A DNA stretch of 35,825 nucleotides from a virus: the IMG/VR virus record IMGVR_UViG_3300050033_000122, positions 1-35,825 of that record. One strand, written 5' to 3'. The notes below the pieces were generated by a model, which made no database searches, had not been told where the DNA came from, and saw nothing but the letters and a program-made list of their open reading frames with translations. The translations under genes were made by a program, and so were the position numbers. This document shows, piece by piece, positions 16,962 through 23,385 of this stretch (position 1 is its first letter; the number at the start of each line of letters is the position of its first letter).

Positions 16962-17285
16962 CTAGGCTCGCAACGAGCCGGGGGCCGCGGTGGCATCGTC
17001 AAAGATCGCCTTGGCCAAACGCGCCACAGCGAACCAAGCCAGCACGATGGCGAAGAGCGACTCGAGACTCACCGTGAGGGTGCCCGCCTGGAGCGCTGAG
17101 ACGTAGGCCGCGCCTACGATCAGGGCCGCGATCACGAACGCCGAGCGCAGTTGCCAGACGCCCGAGATGGTGCCGGGCCAGACTGTCTTGAGGAGCTGCA
17201 CGAGCCCCGTTACCAGAGCGGCGGCGGCAGTCGCACCAGCAGCCGTGAGGATGAGCGCGAGAGTCAGACCGGAATCGGTTGGCAT
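16962..17285 (-). CDS. Holin-like membrane protein
   Basis: 107 residues from ATG 17285 with an AGGAGA site in front. Three hydrophobic segments (LTLALILTAAGATAAAALVT, SAFVIAALIVGAAYVSAL, LESLFAIVLAWFAVARLAKA) and a short charged tail fit a phage holin. The gene directly follows the peptidase gene, completing a lysis pair. Other small membrane proteins upstream could also play this role. Confidence 0.65.
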   Translation of the reverse strand: MPTDSGLTLALILTAAGATAAAALVTGLVQLLKTVWPGTISGVWQLRSAFVIAALIVGAAYVSALQAGTLTVSLESLFAIVLAWFAVARLAKAIFDDATAAPGSLRA

Positions 17286-17296
17286 TGGTGTCTCCT

Positions 17297-18352
17297 TTAC
17301 GCTGTGAAGTACGCCGAAATGTCGATGACGAAGTCGGCGGTCGTGCCGTCGCCCATGACCAGGGCGAGCGTGCCGTCAGTGTTCAGGGCGGATGTGAAGC
17401 CGTTAGCCAGATCCACGCCTGAGACGAAGTCGATCGTTGACGAGGTTGGGTTGGGGGTCTGGGCAGGCCCAACAGTGGCGTTGCCCTTCGTTGCGGCGTT
17501 GGTCACGGTCAGGTTGCCGGCCACGATCGTGGCATTGGCTGGGATGCCGCCTCTTCCTGCAATCTGCACGCTGCGCGGGATGTGGGCGCTGAACTTGCCC
17601 GAGAGGCCGTTCCCTGAGCGGGTGTCCAGCAGGCGGACAGGCGAAATGGCGGTGATATTCACGGCAGTCCTCGATGTGGTGACAGGGGCGGGCGGGATGG
17701 GCGCGGGGGTTGGGATCGTATCGACGGCCTTCCACACCTCGCCGACGGCATTGAGCATCGACCAGGGCAGGTAGCAATCGCCGCCGTTGCCCCACTTGGT
17801 GCCCCAGGAGTTGCGCAGGCGCAGGCCCTTCGAGTCCCAACCGAAAGCGAGGATGGCGTGACCGCCGGCCGGATAGTCTTCGGCGGGCAGGACGCCGCCA
17901 ATGGGTGTGAACCAGGAGTGGTACCAAGTCACGCTGAGCACGACCGGACCGAAGGCCATGATTGCGGCTTGGATCTCGGCCTGGATCACTCGCACCGCGT
18001 AGTAGCTGCCGATCATGTGATTTGCTTCGTCCGGCGGGTAGCCGACTTTGAGCAGCTGGTCAAAGGCGTTGCGGGTGATGGCGCCGTTGGGGCCGCCGCC
18101 GATCCTCTTGAAGAACGTGCCTGCATCGAGCGGCCACATGCCGTCCTGGCAGAGCTTCATGGCGCCCGAGGAATAGGCCACACACTGAGGCGTCGTGCCC
18201 TGATTGAGCGGGGCGTATGTCTCGTTCGGAGCGTAGTAGACCGCCGGGATGACGATGGCCTTCTCTTGCCCGGTCAGCGCATAGAGCTGCTCGATTGGGA
18301 AGTCTCGATCATCGGGCGGAGAGGGGAGGGCGCCCAGGCCGTGGTCGGTCAC
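17297..18352 (-). CDS. Papain-like (C1-type) cysteine peptidase, probable lysin
   Basis: 351 residues from GTG 18352 (GTGA overlap). The catalytic domain has Cys57 in TTPQCVAYSSGAMK, His165 in PAGGHAILAFGWD and Asn181 in RNSWGTKWGNGG, the complete papain-fold triad. A Pro-rich linker (about 214-225) leads to a C-terminal domain (235-351) that begins SPVRLLDTRSGNGL and contains IPANATIVAGNLTV and ends in FVIDISAYFTA. This beta domain is common on secreted proteins of Actinobacteria and Chloroflexi and probably binds the cell wall. No signal peptide is seen, so release would need the holin. A virion-associated or host-defence protease is the alternative. Confidence 0.8.
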   Translation of the reverse strand: MTDHGLGALPSPPDDRDFPIEQLYALTGQEKAIVIPAVYYAPNETYAPLNQGTTPQCVAYSSGAMKLCQDGMWPLDAGTFFKRIGGGPNGAITRNAFDQLLKVGYPPDEANHMIGSYYAVRVIQAEIQAAIMAFGPVVLSVTWYHSWFTPIGGVLPAEDYPAGGHAILAFGWDSKGLRLRNSWGTKWGNGGDCYLPWSMLNAVGEVWKAVDTIPTPAPIPPAPVTTSRTAVNITAISPVRLLDTRSGNGLSGKFSAHIPRSVQIAGRGGIPANATIVAGNLTVTNAATKGNATVGPAQTPNPTSSTIDFVSGVDLANGFTSALNTDGTLALVMGDGTTADFVIDISAYFTA

Positions 18353-18777
18353 GGCAGCCGCTCCATTCGCGTCGGCTGCTCGCCCTGTTCGCTCCGAGCG
18401 ATCGCCTCTTCTTGCAGTCCCGCGATCGCTTCGTATTCCTCGATCGTGTGGTGGTCTAGGCACGGGGCCATCGCATCGGCGAGCCCATCGACGGTGTGGT
18501 GGTCGTAGTCATCAGGGATGCGATGGTCACAGTAGTCAGGCCCAAAGGTGTAGGTCTGGTCGCCTTGGCCGCCCGTGTAACTCTCGCCCCAGCCGTCCGT
18601 CTCTTTGCCGTAGTTGGCCCACGGCTTGCCCGCGAGGCCGCCGGCCGTCAGAGCCGGATCGAAGGGGACGCTCAGGGCGTCGCGCATCTCGTCGGCTTGC
18701 CGGGAGTGGTGGGCAATGACCAGCAGCCAGCCCAGCGAGGCGACGAGCCAGAGGGTGATTCCGAGCAAGAGGATCAC
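18349..18777 (-). CDS. N-terminally anchored small protein of the lysis block
   Basis: 142 residues from GTG 18777 (GTGA overlap). Residues 1-22 (ILLLGITLWLVASLGWLLVI) form one membrane segment. The rest is hydrophilic, acidic and rich in Asp, His and Tyr (PDYCDHRIPDDYDHHTVDG), ending in a charged helix. Coupled on both sides to other membrane proteins. Function unknown; a lysis regulator is possible. Confidence 0.65.
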   Translation of the reverse strand: MILLLGITLWLVASLGWLLVIAHHSRQADEMRDALSVPFDPALTAGGLAGKPWANYGKETDGWGESYTGGQGDQTYTFGPDYCDHRIPDDYDHHTVDGLADAMAPCLDHHTIEEYEAIAGLQEEAIARSEQGEQPTRMERLP

Positions 18778-19136
18778 GAGATGTCCTCATTGGCCCGAGC
18801 CACGCGACGTTGCTTGATATCGCGCACGGTGGTCATGTCGCCCACGATCCGCTCCAGTTCGTCCACCCGGAGCAGCGCGGCGGCTAGATCCGAGGCGGCC
18901 TTGACCTGCGCTTCCGCGAACCGCTCTTTGAGCTGCGCCAGTTCGTCCTCTAGCCCGTTGTTGCAGTCCTGGAGAGCCTTGACGGCCCGTTGCAGCGTGG
19001 CATTGGTCCCGACGATCTCGGCAGCCTTAGCGACGGTTTCCTGATCCTTGGAAATCTTGCGTGTGAAGGCGGCCACGGTCGCTCCAAGTAGCGCGGCGAA
19101 GGCCACAACCAGGAACGGCTGCGGGTTGTCGATCAT
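18774..19136 (-). CDS. Membrane-anchored coiled-coil protein
   Basis: 120 residues from ATG 19136 (ATGA overlap). One N-terminal membrane segment (FLVVAFAALLGATVAAF) is followed by about 80 residues of heptad-like helix (LQDCNNGLEDELAQLKERFAEAQ). The layout resembles inner-membrane spanins or antiholin-type proteins, but the host envelope is unknown, so only a lysis-related role is suggested. Confidence 0.65.
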   Translation of the reverse strand: MIDNPQPFLVVAFAALLGATVAAFTRKISKDQETVAKAAEIVGTNATLQRAVKALQDCNNGLEDELAQLKERFAEAQVKAASDLAAALLRVDELERIVGDMTTVRDIKQRRVARANEDIS

Positions 19137-19309
19137 CGAAGGTGCCTCAGTGACCATTCGAGTCCGGCCGAGACGCCAAAGAGGAAACCTACGAACGTGC
19201 CGACCAAGAGCATCGCGATGTGGAGGGGCTCGACTGCGTCGAACGTGAGCAGGACAAGTACGACAAGCGTGGCGAGGGCCAGGGCAGCCAGCGGCAGCCA
19301 GCGAGTCAT
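19133..19309 (-). CDS. Two-span small membrane protein
   Basis: 58 residues from ATG 19309 (ATGA overlap with the 48-residue gene upstream). Segments LPLAALALATLVVLVLLTF and IAMLLVGTFVGFLFGVSAGL are both membrane-spanning. It could be a second holin-type protein. It belongs to the coupled chain 19452 to 17297. Confidence 0.65.
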   Translation of the reverse strand: MTRWLPLAALALATLVVLVLLTFDAVEPLHIAMLLVGTFVGFLFGVSAGLEWSLRHLR

Positions 19310-19452
19310 GCCGCTACCCAACGAGCGCCCGACTTGACCCAAACGATGCGGGGTGGCTTCGGTCCGGGCTTGCCGGCGCCGTGGTGAGGCGTCGTGACGG
19401 ACGCATAGCCAGCGTGTGAGGCTGTCAGCTGGACGTGGGCGGCGCTACGCAT
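19306..19452 (-). CDS. 48-residue basic protein, first gene of the lysis chain
   Basis: Found by hand: ATG 19452 to TGA 19306, 48 residues, Pro/Gly/Lys-rich (GAGKPGPKPPRIVWVKSGAR). Its stop overlaps the ATG of the two-span membrane protein as ATGA, the coupling seen throughout this genome, which is the main evidence that it is real. No clear ribosome binding site. Confidence 0.5.
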   Translation of the reverse strand: MRSAAHVQLTASHAGYASVTTPHHGAGKPGPKPPRIVWVKSGARWVAA

Positions 19453-19521
19453 TGGAGCCCGGCTTGGACGACGCGCCGCCATCGGTCGAACCGAGGTCGT
19501 AAACGCGGACGGCTGACGGTT

Positions 19522-19603
19522 CCCCGAAACCGGGATTTGAACCCGGGACCTCCCGCGCCGCCAAATGGACGGGGCGGGCGCTCTGCCGCTGAGCTATTTC
19601 GGT
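19522..19603 (-). tRNA. tRNA-like gene with expanded anticodon arm
   Basis: On the minus strand: acceptor ACCGAAA pairs with TTTCGGG except for an A-G mismatch at 1:72; D-arm GCTC/GAGC with a seven-base loop; T-arm CCGGG/CCCGG with loop TTCAAAT; variable loop of five. The anticodon stem CCCGC/GCGGG encloses 17 bases (19557-19573 on the plus strand) instead of seven. An inner pairing CCGCC/GGCGG leaves a ten-base loop holding U-CCA, which would read as anticodon CCA (Trp) if used. CCA is not encoded. The identity is unresolved and the gene may be degenerate or altered in function. Confidence 0.6.
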
Positions 19604-19722
19604 AGTTCCGCCAGCGCCGGGCAGGATAGAACGCCCATTCGGCGCGTCAGCGGCCCTGCCTGTTGGGTCAGGGGGCGTGCTGTGCGGGTGGGTGGGACGC
19701 GCCATGCACCCCACGGTAGCTG
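19604..19722. other. Short non-coding gap
   Basis: No convincing gene lies between the tRNA-like gene and the second small Cys protein. A minus-strand frame running through the tRNA is a typical false translation of tRNA sequence. A late promoter could lie here but none stands out. Confidence 0.5.
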
Positions 19723-19986
19723 TCAGCGACTATCTAGCCAACCGAAACTTATGGTAAATGCGCCGACTTGGGCGCGACGCTTGACCGCTCGCGGGGTGTG
19801 ACTCGTGACCGGCCTGCCGCCGTTGTGGCGTCCGGGGCCTCGCTGTCCGGGTGGGTGAGGCGTGCCGTTACATTGTCCCGCCGCCAGCTGGTCACGCTGC
19901 CAGGCAATCGGACAGTCGGCGCAGGGCTTCGAGCCGTCCCAGGCGGCCAGTTCGTCAGCGTCAAAGCAGAGGGGCGTCCAGGTCAT
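19723..19986 (-). CDS. Small Cys-motif protein (copy 2)
   Basis: 87 residues from ATG 19986. PLCFDADELAAWDGSKPCAD then CPIAWQRDQLAAGQCNG gives the same C-x(n)-CxxC-x4-W layout as 16726-16959, with an additional Cys. The C-terminal half is basic and Pro/Gly-rich. It is the first minus-strand gene after attP. Metal binding is likely; function unknown. Confidence 0.6.
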   Translation of the reverse strand: MTWTPLCFDADELAAWDGSKPCADCPIAWQRDQLAAGQCNGTPHPPGQRGPGRHNGGRPVTSHTPRAVKRRAQVGAFTISFGWLDSR

Positions 19987-19993
19987 GCGAAAC

Positions 19994-20018
19994 CTTGGGC
20001 AACCATCGGGGCAGCCAA
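19994..20018 (+). repeat. 25-bp direct repeat, left copy (att arm)
   Basis: Starts CTTGGGCAACC and matches 20172-20196 at 22 of 25 positions. The two copies flank the tRNA fragment, as integrase or excisionase arm sites do. Confidence 0.65.
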
Positions 20019-20052
20019 AGCCCCGTCGCGGGACTCGTCAAGGCTCGCCTGG

Positions 20053-20081
20053 ATTGAGCACAATTGAGCACAACTGAGCAC
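20053..20081 (+). repeat. Three tandem copies of a TGAGCAC repeat
   Basis: ATTGAGCAC, AATTGAGCAC and AACTGAGCAC follow each other at exactly 10-bp spacing, one DNA turn, placing all three on the same face. A fourth copy lies at 20141-20150 on the other side of the tRNA fragment. Likely arm-type binding sites for integrase or its accessory protein. Confidence 0.7.
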
Positions 20082-20103
20082 GTTTCGAGGGCCGCAAAAG
20101 GGG

Positions 20104-20131
20104 ATCGGTTCGAATCCGATATGCGGTACCA
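20104..20131 (+). other. attP: attP core: tRNA 3' end with T-arm, acceptor and CCA
   Basis: T-stem ATCGG/CCGAT with loop TTCGAAT (20104-20120), acceptor strand ATGCGGT (20121-20127), then A and CCA. No D-arm or 5' half exists upstream, so this is only the 3' end of a tRNA. Phages with tyrosine integrases carry such a piece to rebuild the host tRNA on integration. The host target should be a tRNA starting ACCGCAT. It is 0.37 kb from the integrase gene. Confidence 0.85.
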
Positions 20132-20140
20132 AACTCCCTG

Positions 20141-20150
20141 AATTGAGCAC
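20141..20150 (+). repeat. Fourth TGAGCAC repeat copy
   Basis: AATTGAGCAC, identical to the copy at 20062-20071 and in the same orientation, ten bases past the CCA end of the tRNA fragment. Confidence 0.65.
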
Positions 20151-20171
20151 GAAACGGCCCGTCTGGCGGGA

Positions 20172-20196
20172 CTTGGGCAACCGTTGGGGCATCCAA
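20172..20196 (+). repeat. 25-bp direct repeat, right copy (att arm)
   Basis: Matches 19994-20018 with three mismatches. See the left copy. Confidence 0.65.
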
Positions 20197-20235
20197 GCGA
20201 CGCTAAAAGGGGTTGGGGGAGGGCTCATTGGAGGG

Positions 20236-20502
20236 CTACTCGGATGGGCCGCGGGCGACGAGAGTCAGGGCCTTCGTCGCCTCGTCGTAACTCATGCCCA
20301 GCGAGCGGATGACGATGCTCATGGCCGCCAACTGCTCGGGCGACCAGCCCGATACCCGTTCTGCCTCGTGTTCGCGGAGAACCCGCAGGAGCCAGTCCAG
20401 CAGCTTCGGCATGAGCCGCCAGATCAGCCAGATTTCAGCCACCACGAGCGGCAACAGCAGTAGGTCGAGCCAGACCGGGATACCCAGTAGCTCTTGCGTC
20501 AT
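20236..20502 (-). CDS. Membrane-anchored small protein after integrase
   Basis: 88 residues from ATG 20502 (ATGA overlap with the integrase stop). Residues 8-43 (IPVWLDLLLLPLVVAEIWLI and following) hold one or two membrane segments; the rest is a charged helical domain (SPEQLAAMSIVIRSLGMSYDEA). It is the last gene of the early operon, next to attP. Such a place often carries superinfection-exclusion or prophage-expressed proteins, but there is no direct evidence. Confidence 0.7.
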   Translation of the reverse strand: MTQELLGIPVWLDLLLLPLVVAEIWLIWRLMPKLLDWLLRVLREHEAERVSGWSPEQLAAMSIVIRSLGMSYDEATKALTLVARGPSE

Positions 20503-21704
20503 GATGTCCTCCGTAGGGCGCTATCGACCATCGCCGCAGCATCGCGGGCAGAGGCAGGCAGAACGCTCGTGTAGTCCATGCTCTGGCCGATGGTCGAATG
20601 GCCGAGCAGGTCTTGCGCCACTCGCGGGTGGACGCCGCTACCAGCCAGGATTGTCGCGAATCCGTGACGGGTGTCATGCAATCGCATCATCGGGTAGCCC
20701 GCGGCTTTGAGCACCGCCCGCACTTGGTAGCTCACGGTCGCCGGCCACATCGTGCGACCTTCCGTGTCGGCGAATACCAACCCGTTCTCGCTCCACACTT
20801 TCGCGGCTCGGCGCTCTGCGATCTGGCGGGCCTGTTGGTCCCTCAGTGCCTCGACGGCGATGGCGGGGAGGGGTTCAAGACGTGTCTTGCCGTTCTTCGG
20901 GGCGACGAGCCGGGTATTTTGCGCGGCCTCGATTTCGAGGGCACTGCGAAAGGCGGGCGGGACGTAGCGCAGCGAGTGGTTGACGCTGACGGTTGCGGCC
21001 TCGAGGTCGACATCGGTCCAGCGCAGCCCCAGCAGTTCGCCACGGCGCATCCCTGTCGATAGGGCCAGGACCGCGAAGGCCGCCAGTCTGTGACCGCCAA
21101 AGGCCGCGAGGATGGCTCTGGCATCGGCGGGTGCGATGGTGGGAGCGGTGCGCGTCACGAATCGCGGCGGGCGGACGTAGCTCGCTTCGTTGCGCTCGGC
21201 TAGGCGATCCGCGACAGCGAGTTCGAGAACCGCCCGCAGACGGCCGAGACAGTACGCCCGACTGTGCGGCTTGCCCCACAACGGCATTGCGCCGCGGATG
21301 GCGGAGCCGTCGAGGTCGGCGAGTCTGACGGCCCCGATGGTCGGCCGCAGATGGGTGTCGATCGCGCCGCGGTATCGGGTGTACGTGGTGGCCCGTACAG
21401 CTGGCGGTCGGACGGTGTCGAGGTAACGATCCATCGCGTCGCCGACGGTCATCGTGAGGGCGTCCGGGTGGAGCCGGAGGCCCAGCAGGCGGCGGGCATC
21501 ATCGCGGCGTCTTTCCGCTTCGGCCTGGGTGACGCCGAAGAACGACTTCCGCCGGCGCTTGCCCGTCGAGTCCTTGCCCAACGAGAGTGTGCAACAGTAC
21601 TGGCGCTGCCGGACGTGATCGCGGCGTAGAAACGGCACCGATCCCTCGCCGTGCCGGCGCTTTTGCTTGCGGTGTTTTCCGCTGGGGTTTGACATTGATC
21701 GCAT
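20499..21704 (-). CDS. int: Tyrosine integrase
   Basis: 401 residues from ATG 21704; ATG 21695 is an alternative. The N-terminus has the AP2-like arm-binding layout (HGEGSVPFLRRD then SLGKDSTGKRRRKSFFG), followed by a core-binding helical domain (about 85-180). Catalytic residues are Arg220 (STGMRRGEL), Lys273 (NGKTRLEPLP), His343 and Arg346 (RLHDTRHGF), His369 (LLGHSTIG) and Tyr378 (SMDYTS). It recombines attP with a host tRNA. The start lies inside the excisionase-like gene by 206 bases, and the gene is near the end of the leftward early operon. Confidence 0.95.
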   Translation of the reverse strand: MRSMSNPSGKHRKQKRRHGEGSVPFLRRDHVRQRQYCCTLSLGKDSTGKRRRKSFFGVTQAEAERRRDDARRLLGLRLHPDALTMTVGDAMDRYLDTVRPPAVRATTYTRYRGAIDTHLRPTIGAVRLADLDGSAIRGAMPLWGKPHSRAYCLGRLRAVLELAVADRLAERNEASYVRPPRFVTRTAPTIAPADARAILAAFGGHRLAAFAVLALSTGMRRGELLGLRWTDVDLEAATVSVNHSLRYVPPAFRSALEIEAAQNTRLVAPKNGKTRLEPLPAIAVEALRDQQARQIAERRAAKVWSENGLVFADTEGRTMWPATVSYQVRAVLKAAGYPMMRLHDTRHGFATILAGSGVHPRVAQDLLGHSTIGQSMDYTSVLPASARDAAAMVDSALRRTS

Positions 21705-21879
21705 CGTAGCCCTCTCCGATCAGCGTGGCGAGGTCCACCCGTCGCACCCAGTACCGTCGCCCGTCGAGCATGGACGGCAACATGCCCCCACGGCACCAAC
21801 GGGTGACGCGGGACTCCGGCCAGCCCAACTCAGTCGCACACTCGGCGACGGAGAGCAGTGGACGGAGGGCGGTGGTCAT
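21499..21879 (-). CDS. xis: Excisionase-like MerR-type HTH protein
   Basis: 126 residues from ATG 21879 (ATGA overlap). Residues 8-58 (LLSVAECATELGWPESRVTR, then a W and GRRYWVRRVDLATL) form a winged helix of the excisionase/HTH_17 type. The remaining 65 residues are basic and Pro/Ala-rich and are encoded in DNA that also encodes the integrase N-terminus in another frame. Overlap of xis and int is known in lambda, but 206 bases is long. Expected role: directing excision and bending attachment DNA. Confidence 0.7.
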   Translation of the reverse strand: MTTALRPLLSVAECATELGWPESRVTRWCRGGMLPSMLDGRRYWVRRVDLATLIGEGYDAINVKPQRKTPQAKAPARRGIGAVSTPRSRPAAPVLLHTLVGQGLDGQAPAEVVLRRHPGRSGKTPR

Positions 21880-22199
21880 GGCAACAGGCGCTCGATCCAT
21901 GCCAATGCTTGCCCTGACTCGACCTGGGCGGTCGTGACACGCAAGACCTTCCAGCCGTGGCACATCGCCTCTGCATCGCGTTCGCGGTCGTCTGTGTACG
22001 CCTTGCCGCGGTTGTGGCCGCCGTTGACGAAGACGCCGCCATCGACTTCCACGATCAGCAGGCGGGCCGGCCAGCAGAAGTCAGCCTCCCATTTCCGGGA
22101 CGGATCGAAGCGGTATTGGCGCTGCGGCATCGGTAGGGGACGATTAGAGAGCGATTGGATGCGGAGTTGGCCGAGCAGTAGATCCTCGCCGTCGCTCAC
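21876..22199 (-). CDS. DUF559/Vsr-like PD-(D/E)XK protein
   Basis: 107 residues from GTG 22199 (GTGA overlap). RPLPMPQRQYRFDPSRKWEA, D40, then LLIVEVDGGVF (E51, D53), HNRGKAYTDDRERDAEA and GWKVLRVT is the full pattern of DUF559 proteins, related to the very short patch repair fold. A nicking or repair nuclease is likely. The more usual DUF559 proteins are host or IS-linked; here it is in the phage early operon beside xis. Confidence 0.8.
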   Translation of the reverse strand: MSDGEDLLLGQLRIQSLSNRPLPMPQRQYRFDPSRKWEADFCWPARLLIVEVDGGVFVNGGHNRGKAYTDDRERDAEAMCHGWKVLRVTTAQVESGQALAWIERLLP

Positions 22200-22456
22200 C
22201 AGTCGCCCCCGTTCCGCTCGCGGCCAAAGCCAACGTCGCCGTTCACCTGGCCGCAGTTGACGCATCGGGCTTGCCAGTTCGGGCCGTAGTACGACGGCTC
22301 AACCGAGCCGGTCAGGGTCCATTCGATGTCCGAGCGGGTCCGGCAGGCGAAGCACCAGCGACCGGGCACGGTTTGGACCTTGAGTACCTTCGTGGGGCCG
22401 GACGTGCAGTACGAGCCGACACGCTGATTGCCTTCCACGATTGCGAAGCAGCTCAC
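22196..22456 (-). CDS. Small double zinc-finger protein
   Basis: 86 residues from GTG 22456 (GTGA overlap). WCFACRTRSDIEW and ARCVNCGQVNGD supply two CxxC pairs, forming a zinc ribbon; SVEPSYYGPNWQ lies between. No enzyme motif. Unknown role. Confidence 0.6.
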   Translation of the reverse strand: MSCFAIVEGNQRVGSYCTSGPTKVLKVQTVPGRWCFACRTRSDIEWTLTGSVEPSYYGPNWQARCVNCGQVNGDVGFGRERNGGDW

Positions 22457-22668
22457 GGCAGCGCCTTCTCAAGATCGTCAAGCGCGAGTTCGAGGCCGTA
22501 GGTATTGCGGTCCCGGTCGTCTAGATCGACGTACGCCTCTGCCGCTGCGACTAGGGCCACGAGTGCGGGCAGCGCCTTCCACAGTGCCACGGCGTCTGCC
22601 CATTTGACGAACATCGTTGGGCCATCACCGCCGAACCCGAAAGCGGCTCCTGTGGGGTCCGGCGTCAT
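22453..22668 (-). CDS. Small unknown protein
   Basis: 71 residues from ATG 22668 (ATGA overlap). PTMFVKWADAVALWKALPAL, then AAAEAYVDLDDRDRNTYGLE and a closing helix: an acidic helical protein. Coupled on both sides. Confidence 0.6.
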   Translation of the reverse strand: MTPDPTGAAFGFGGDGPTMFVKWADAVALWKALPALVALVAAAEAYVDLDDRDRNTYGLELALDDLEKALP

Positions 22669-22994
22669 TCCTTCGAGAAGCTGAGACAGGCGGGCAGAAG
22701 AGCAGCCCGAAGGATGATGGCGAACTCGCGGGGAGTCAGGCACCAGGTCTGTACTGCGTCAATGCCGTCGCCGGTGCCTACCCACCACAGCGCGGTAGCG
22801 ATCCGCTCCACCGTGAGCGCCGCAGTCAGGCGGTCTATCTCGCGCTCGGCCTCGTTCAGCGCCCGTCCGATGACCAGATCAGAGTCGCGGTCTACCTCGG
22901 CAGGGATGCTCATCGTCCAGCGGCGTTTGCCCGAACAGAGGGCGTGGACTTCCGCATTTGCAGCGGCTAGATGGGCGCGTAGTTCGTCGTACAC
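22665..22994 (-). CDS. Unknown helical protein
   Basis: 109 residues from GTG 22994, with AGGAGG six bases upstream, one of the strongest ribosome binding sites in the operon and a reason to prefer this codon. Residues 36-70 (SDLVIGRALNEAEREIDRLT) are helical, ending in LTPREFAIILRAALLPACLS. Unknown function. Confidence 0.6.
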   Translation of the reverse strand: MYDELRAHLAAANAEVHALCSGKRRWTMSIPAEVDRDSDLVIGRALNEAEREIDRLTAALTVERIATALWWVGTGDGIDAVQTWCLTPREFAIILRAALLPACLSFSKE

Positions 22995-22995
22995 G

Positions 22996-23385
22996 TCATG
23001 CCTCCTTGGGCTTAGAGGTGGAGGGAGCGGCGGAATGGAAAATGTCGCTGTCGGTCAAGTGGCGAGCGCCCTCGACGGGGTACGTCGTGAGGTGCCACAC
23101 GTCGCGCTCAACCTCCGGCACGCAGGGCGTCTCCTCGTGGTTGTCGCAGTAGCAGGCGTCGGTATCCTCCTCACGAACGTAGTCGCAGTCGTGATCCATC
23201 GGGCAGTCTTTGAGCCATTGCGTTGTCCGGCCGACGAGCCACATCTGGCCCGCGTTGCCGTCGTCGCTTTCGTCAAGGGCTTCCGCCGCGAACCAGACCA
23301 TTCCGGCCGCCTCAATGGGGTCAGGCGTCTTCTCGGCATCCACCCAGTAGTCGCCGTCCTCGTTCAGCCAATACGGCACTTTCAT
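22996..23385 (-). CDS. Unknown acidic protein with Cys/His cluster
   Basis: 129 residues from ATG 23385 (ATGA overlap). Very acidic (DEDGDYW, ALDESDDGN, REEDTDACYCDNHEETPC). The stretch CPMDHDCDY to CYCDNHEETPC may hold metal. Not recognised. Confidence 0.6.
   Translation of the reverse strand: MKVPYWLNEDGDYWVDAEKTPDPIEAAGMVWFAAEALDESDDGNAGQMWLVGRTTQWLKDCPMDHDCDYVREEDTDACYCDNHEETPCVPEVERDVWHLTTYPVEGARHLTDSDIFHSAAPSTSKPKEA

Noticed and set aside
19445-19714. Minus-strand frame of 89 residues over the tRNA-like gene
   Set aside because: It contains REVPGSNPGFGEP, the familiar false translation of tRNA T-arm sequence; it overlaps both the tRNA and the 48-residue gene.
20084-20131. Complete tRNA gene at the attachment site
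   Set aside because: Only the T-arm and 3' acceptor with CCA are present; no D-arm, anticodon arm or 5' acceptor strand could be found upstream.
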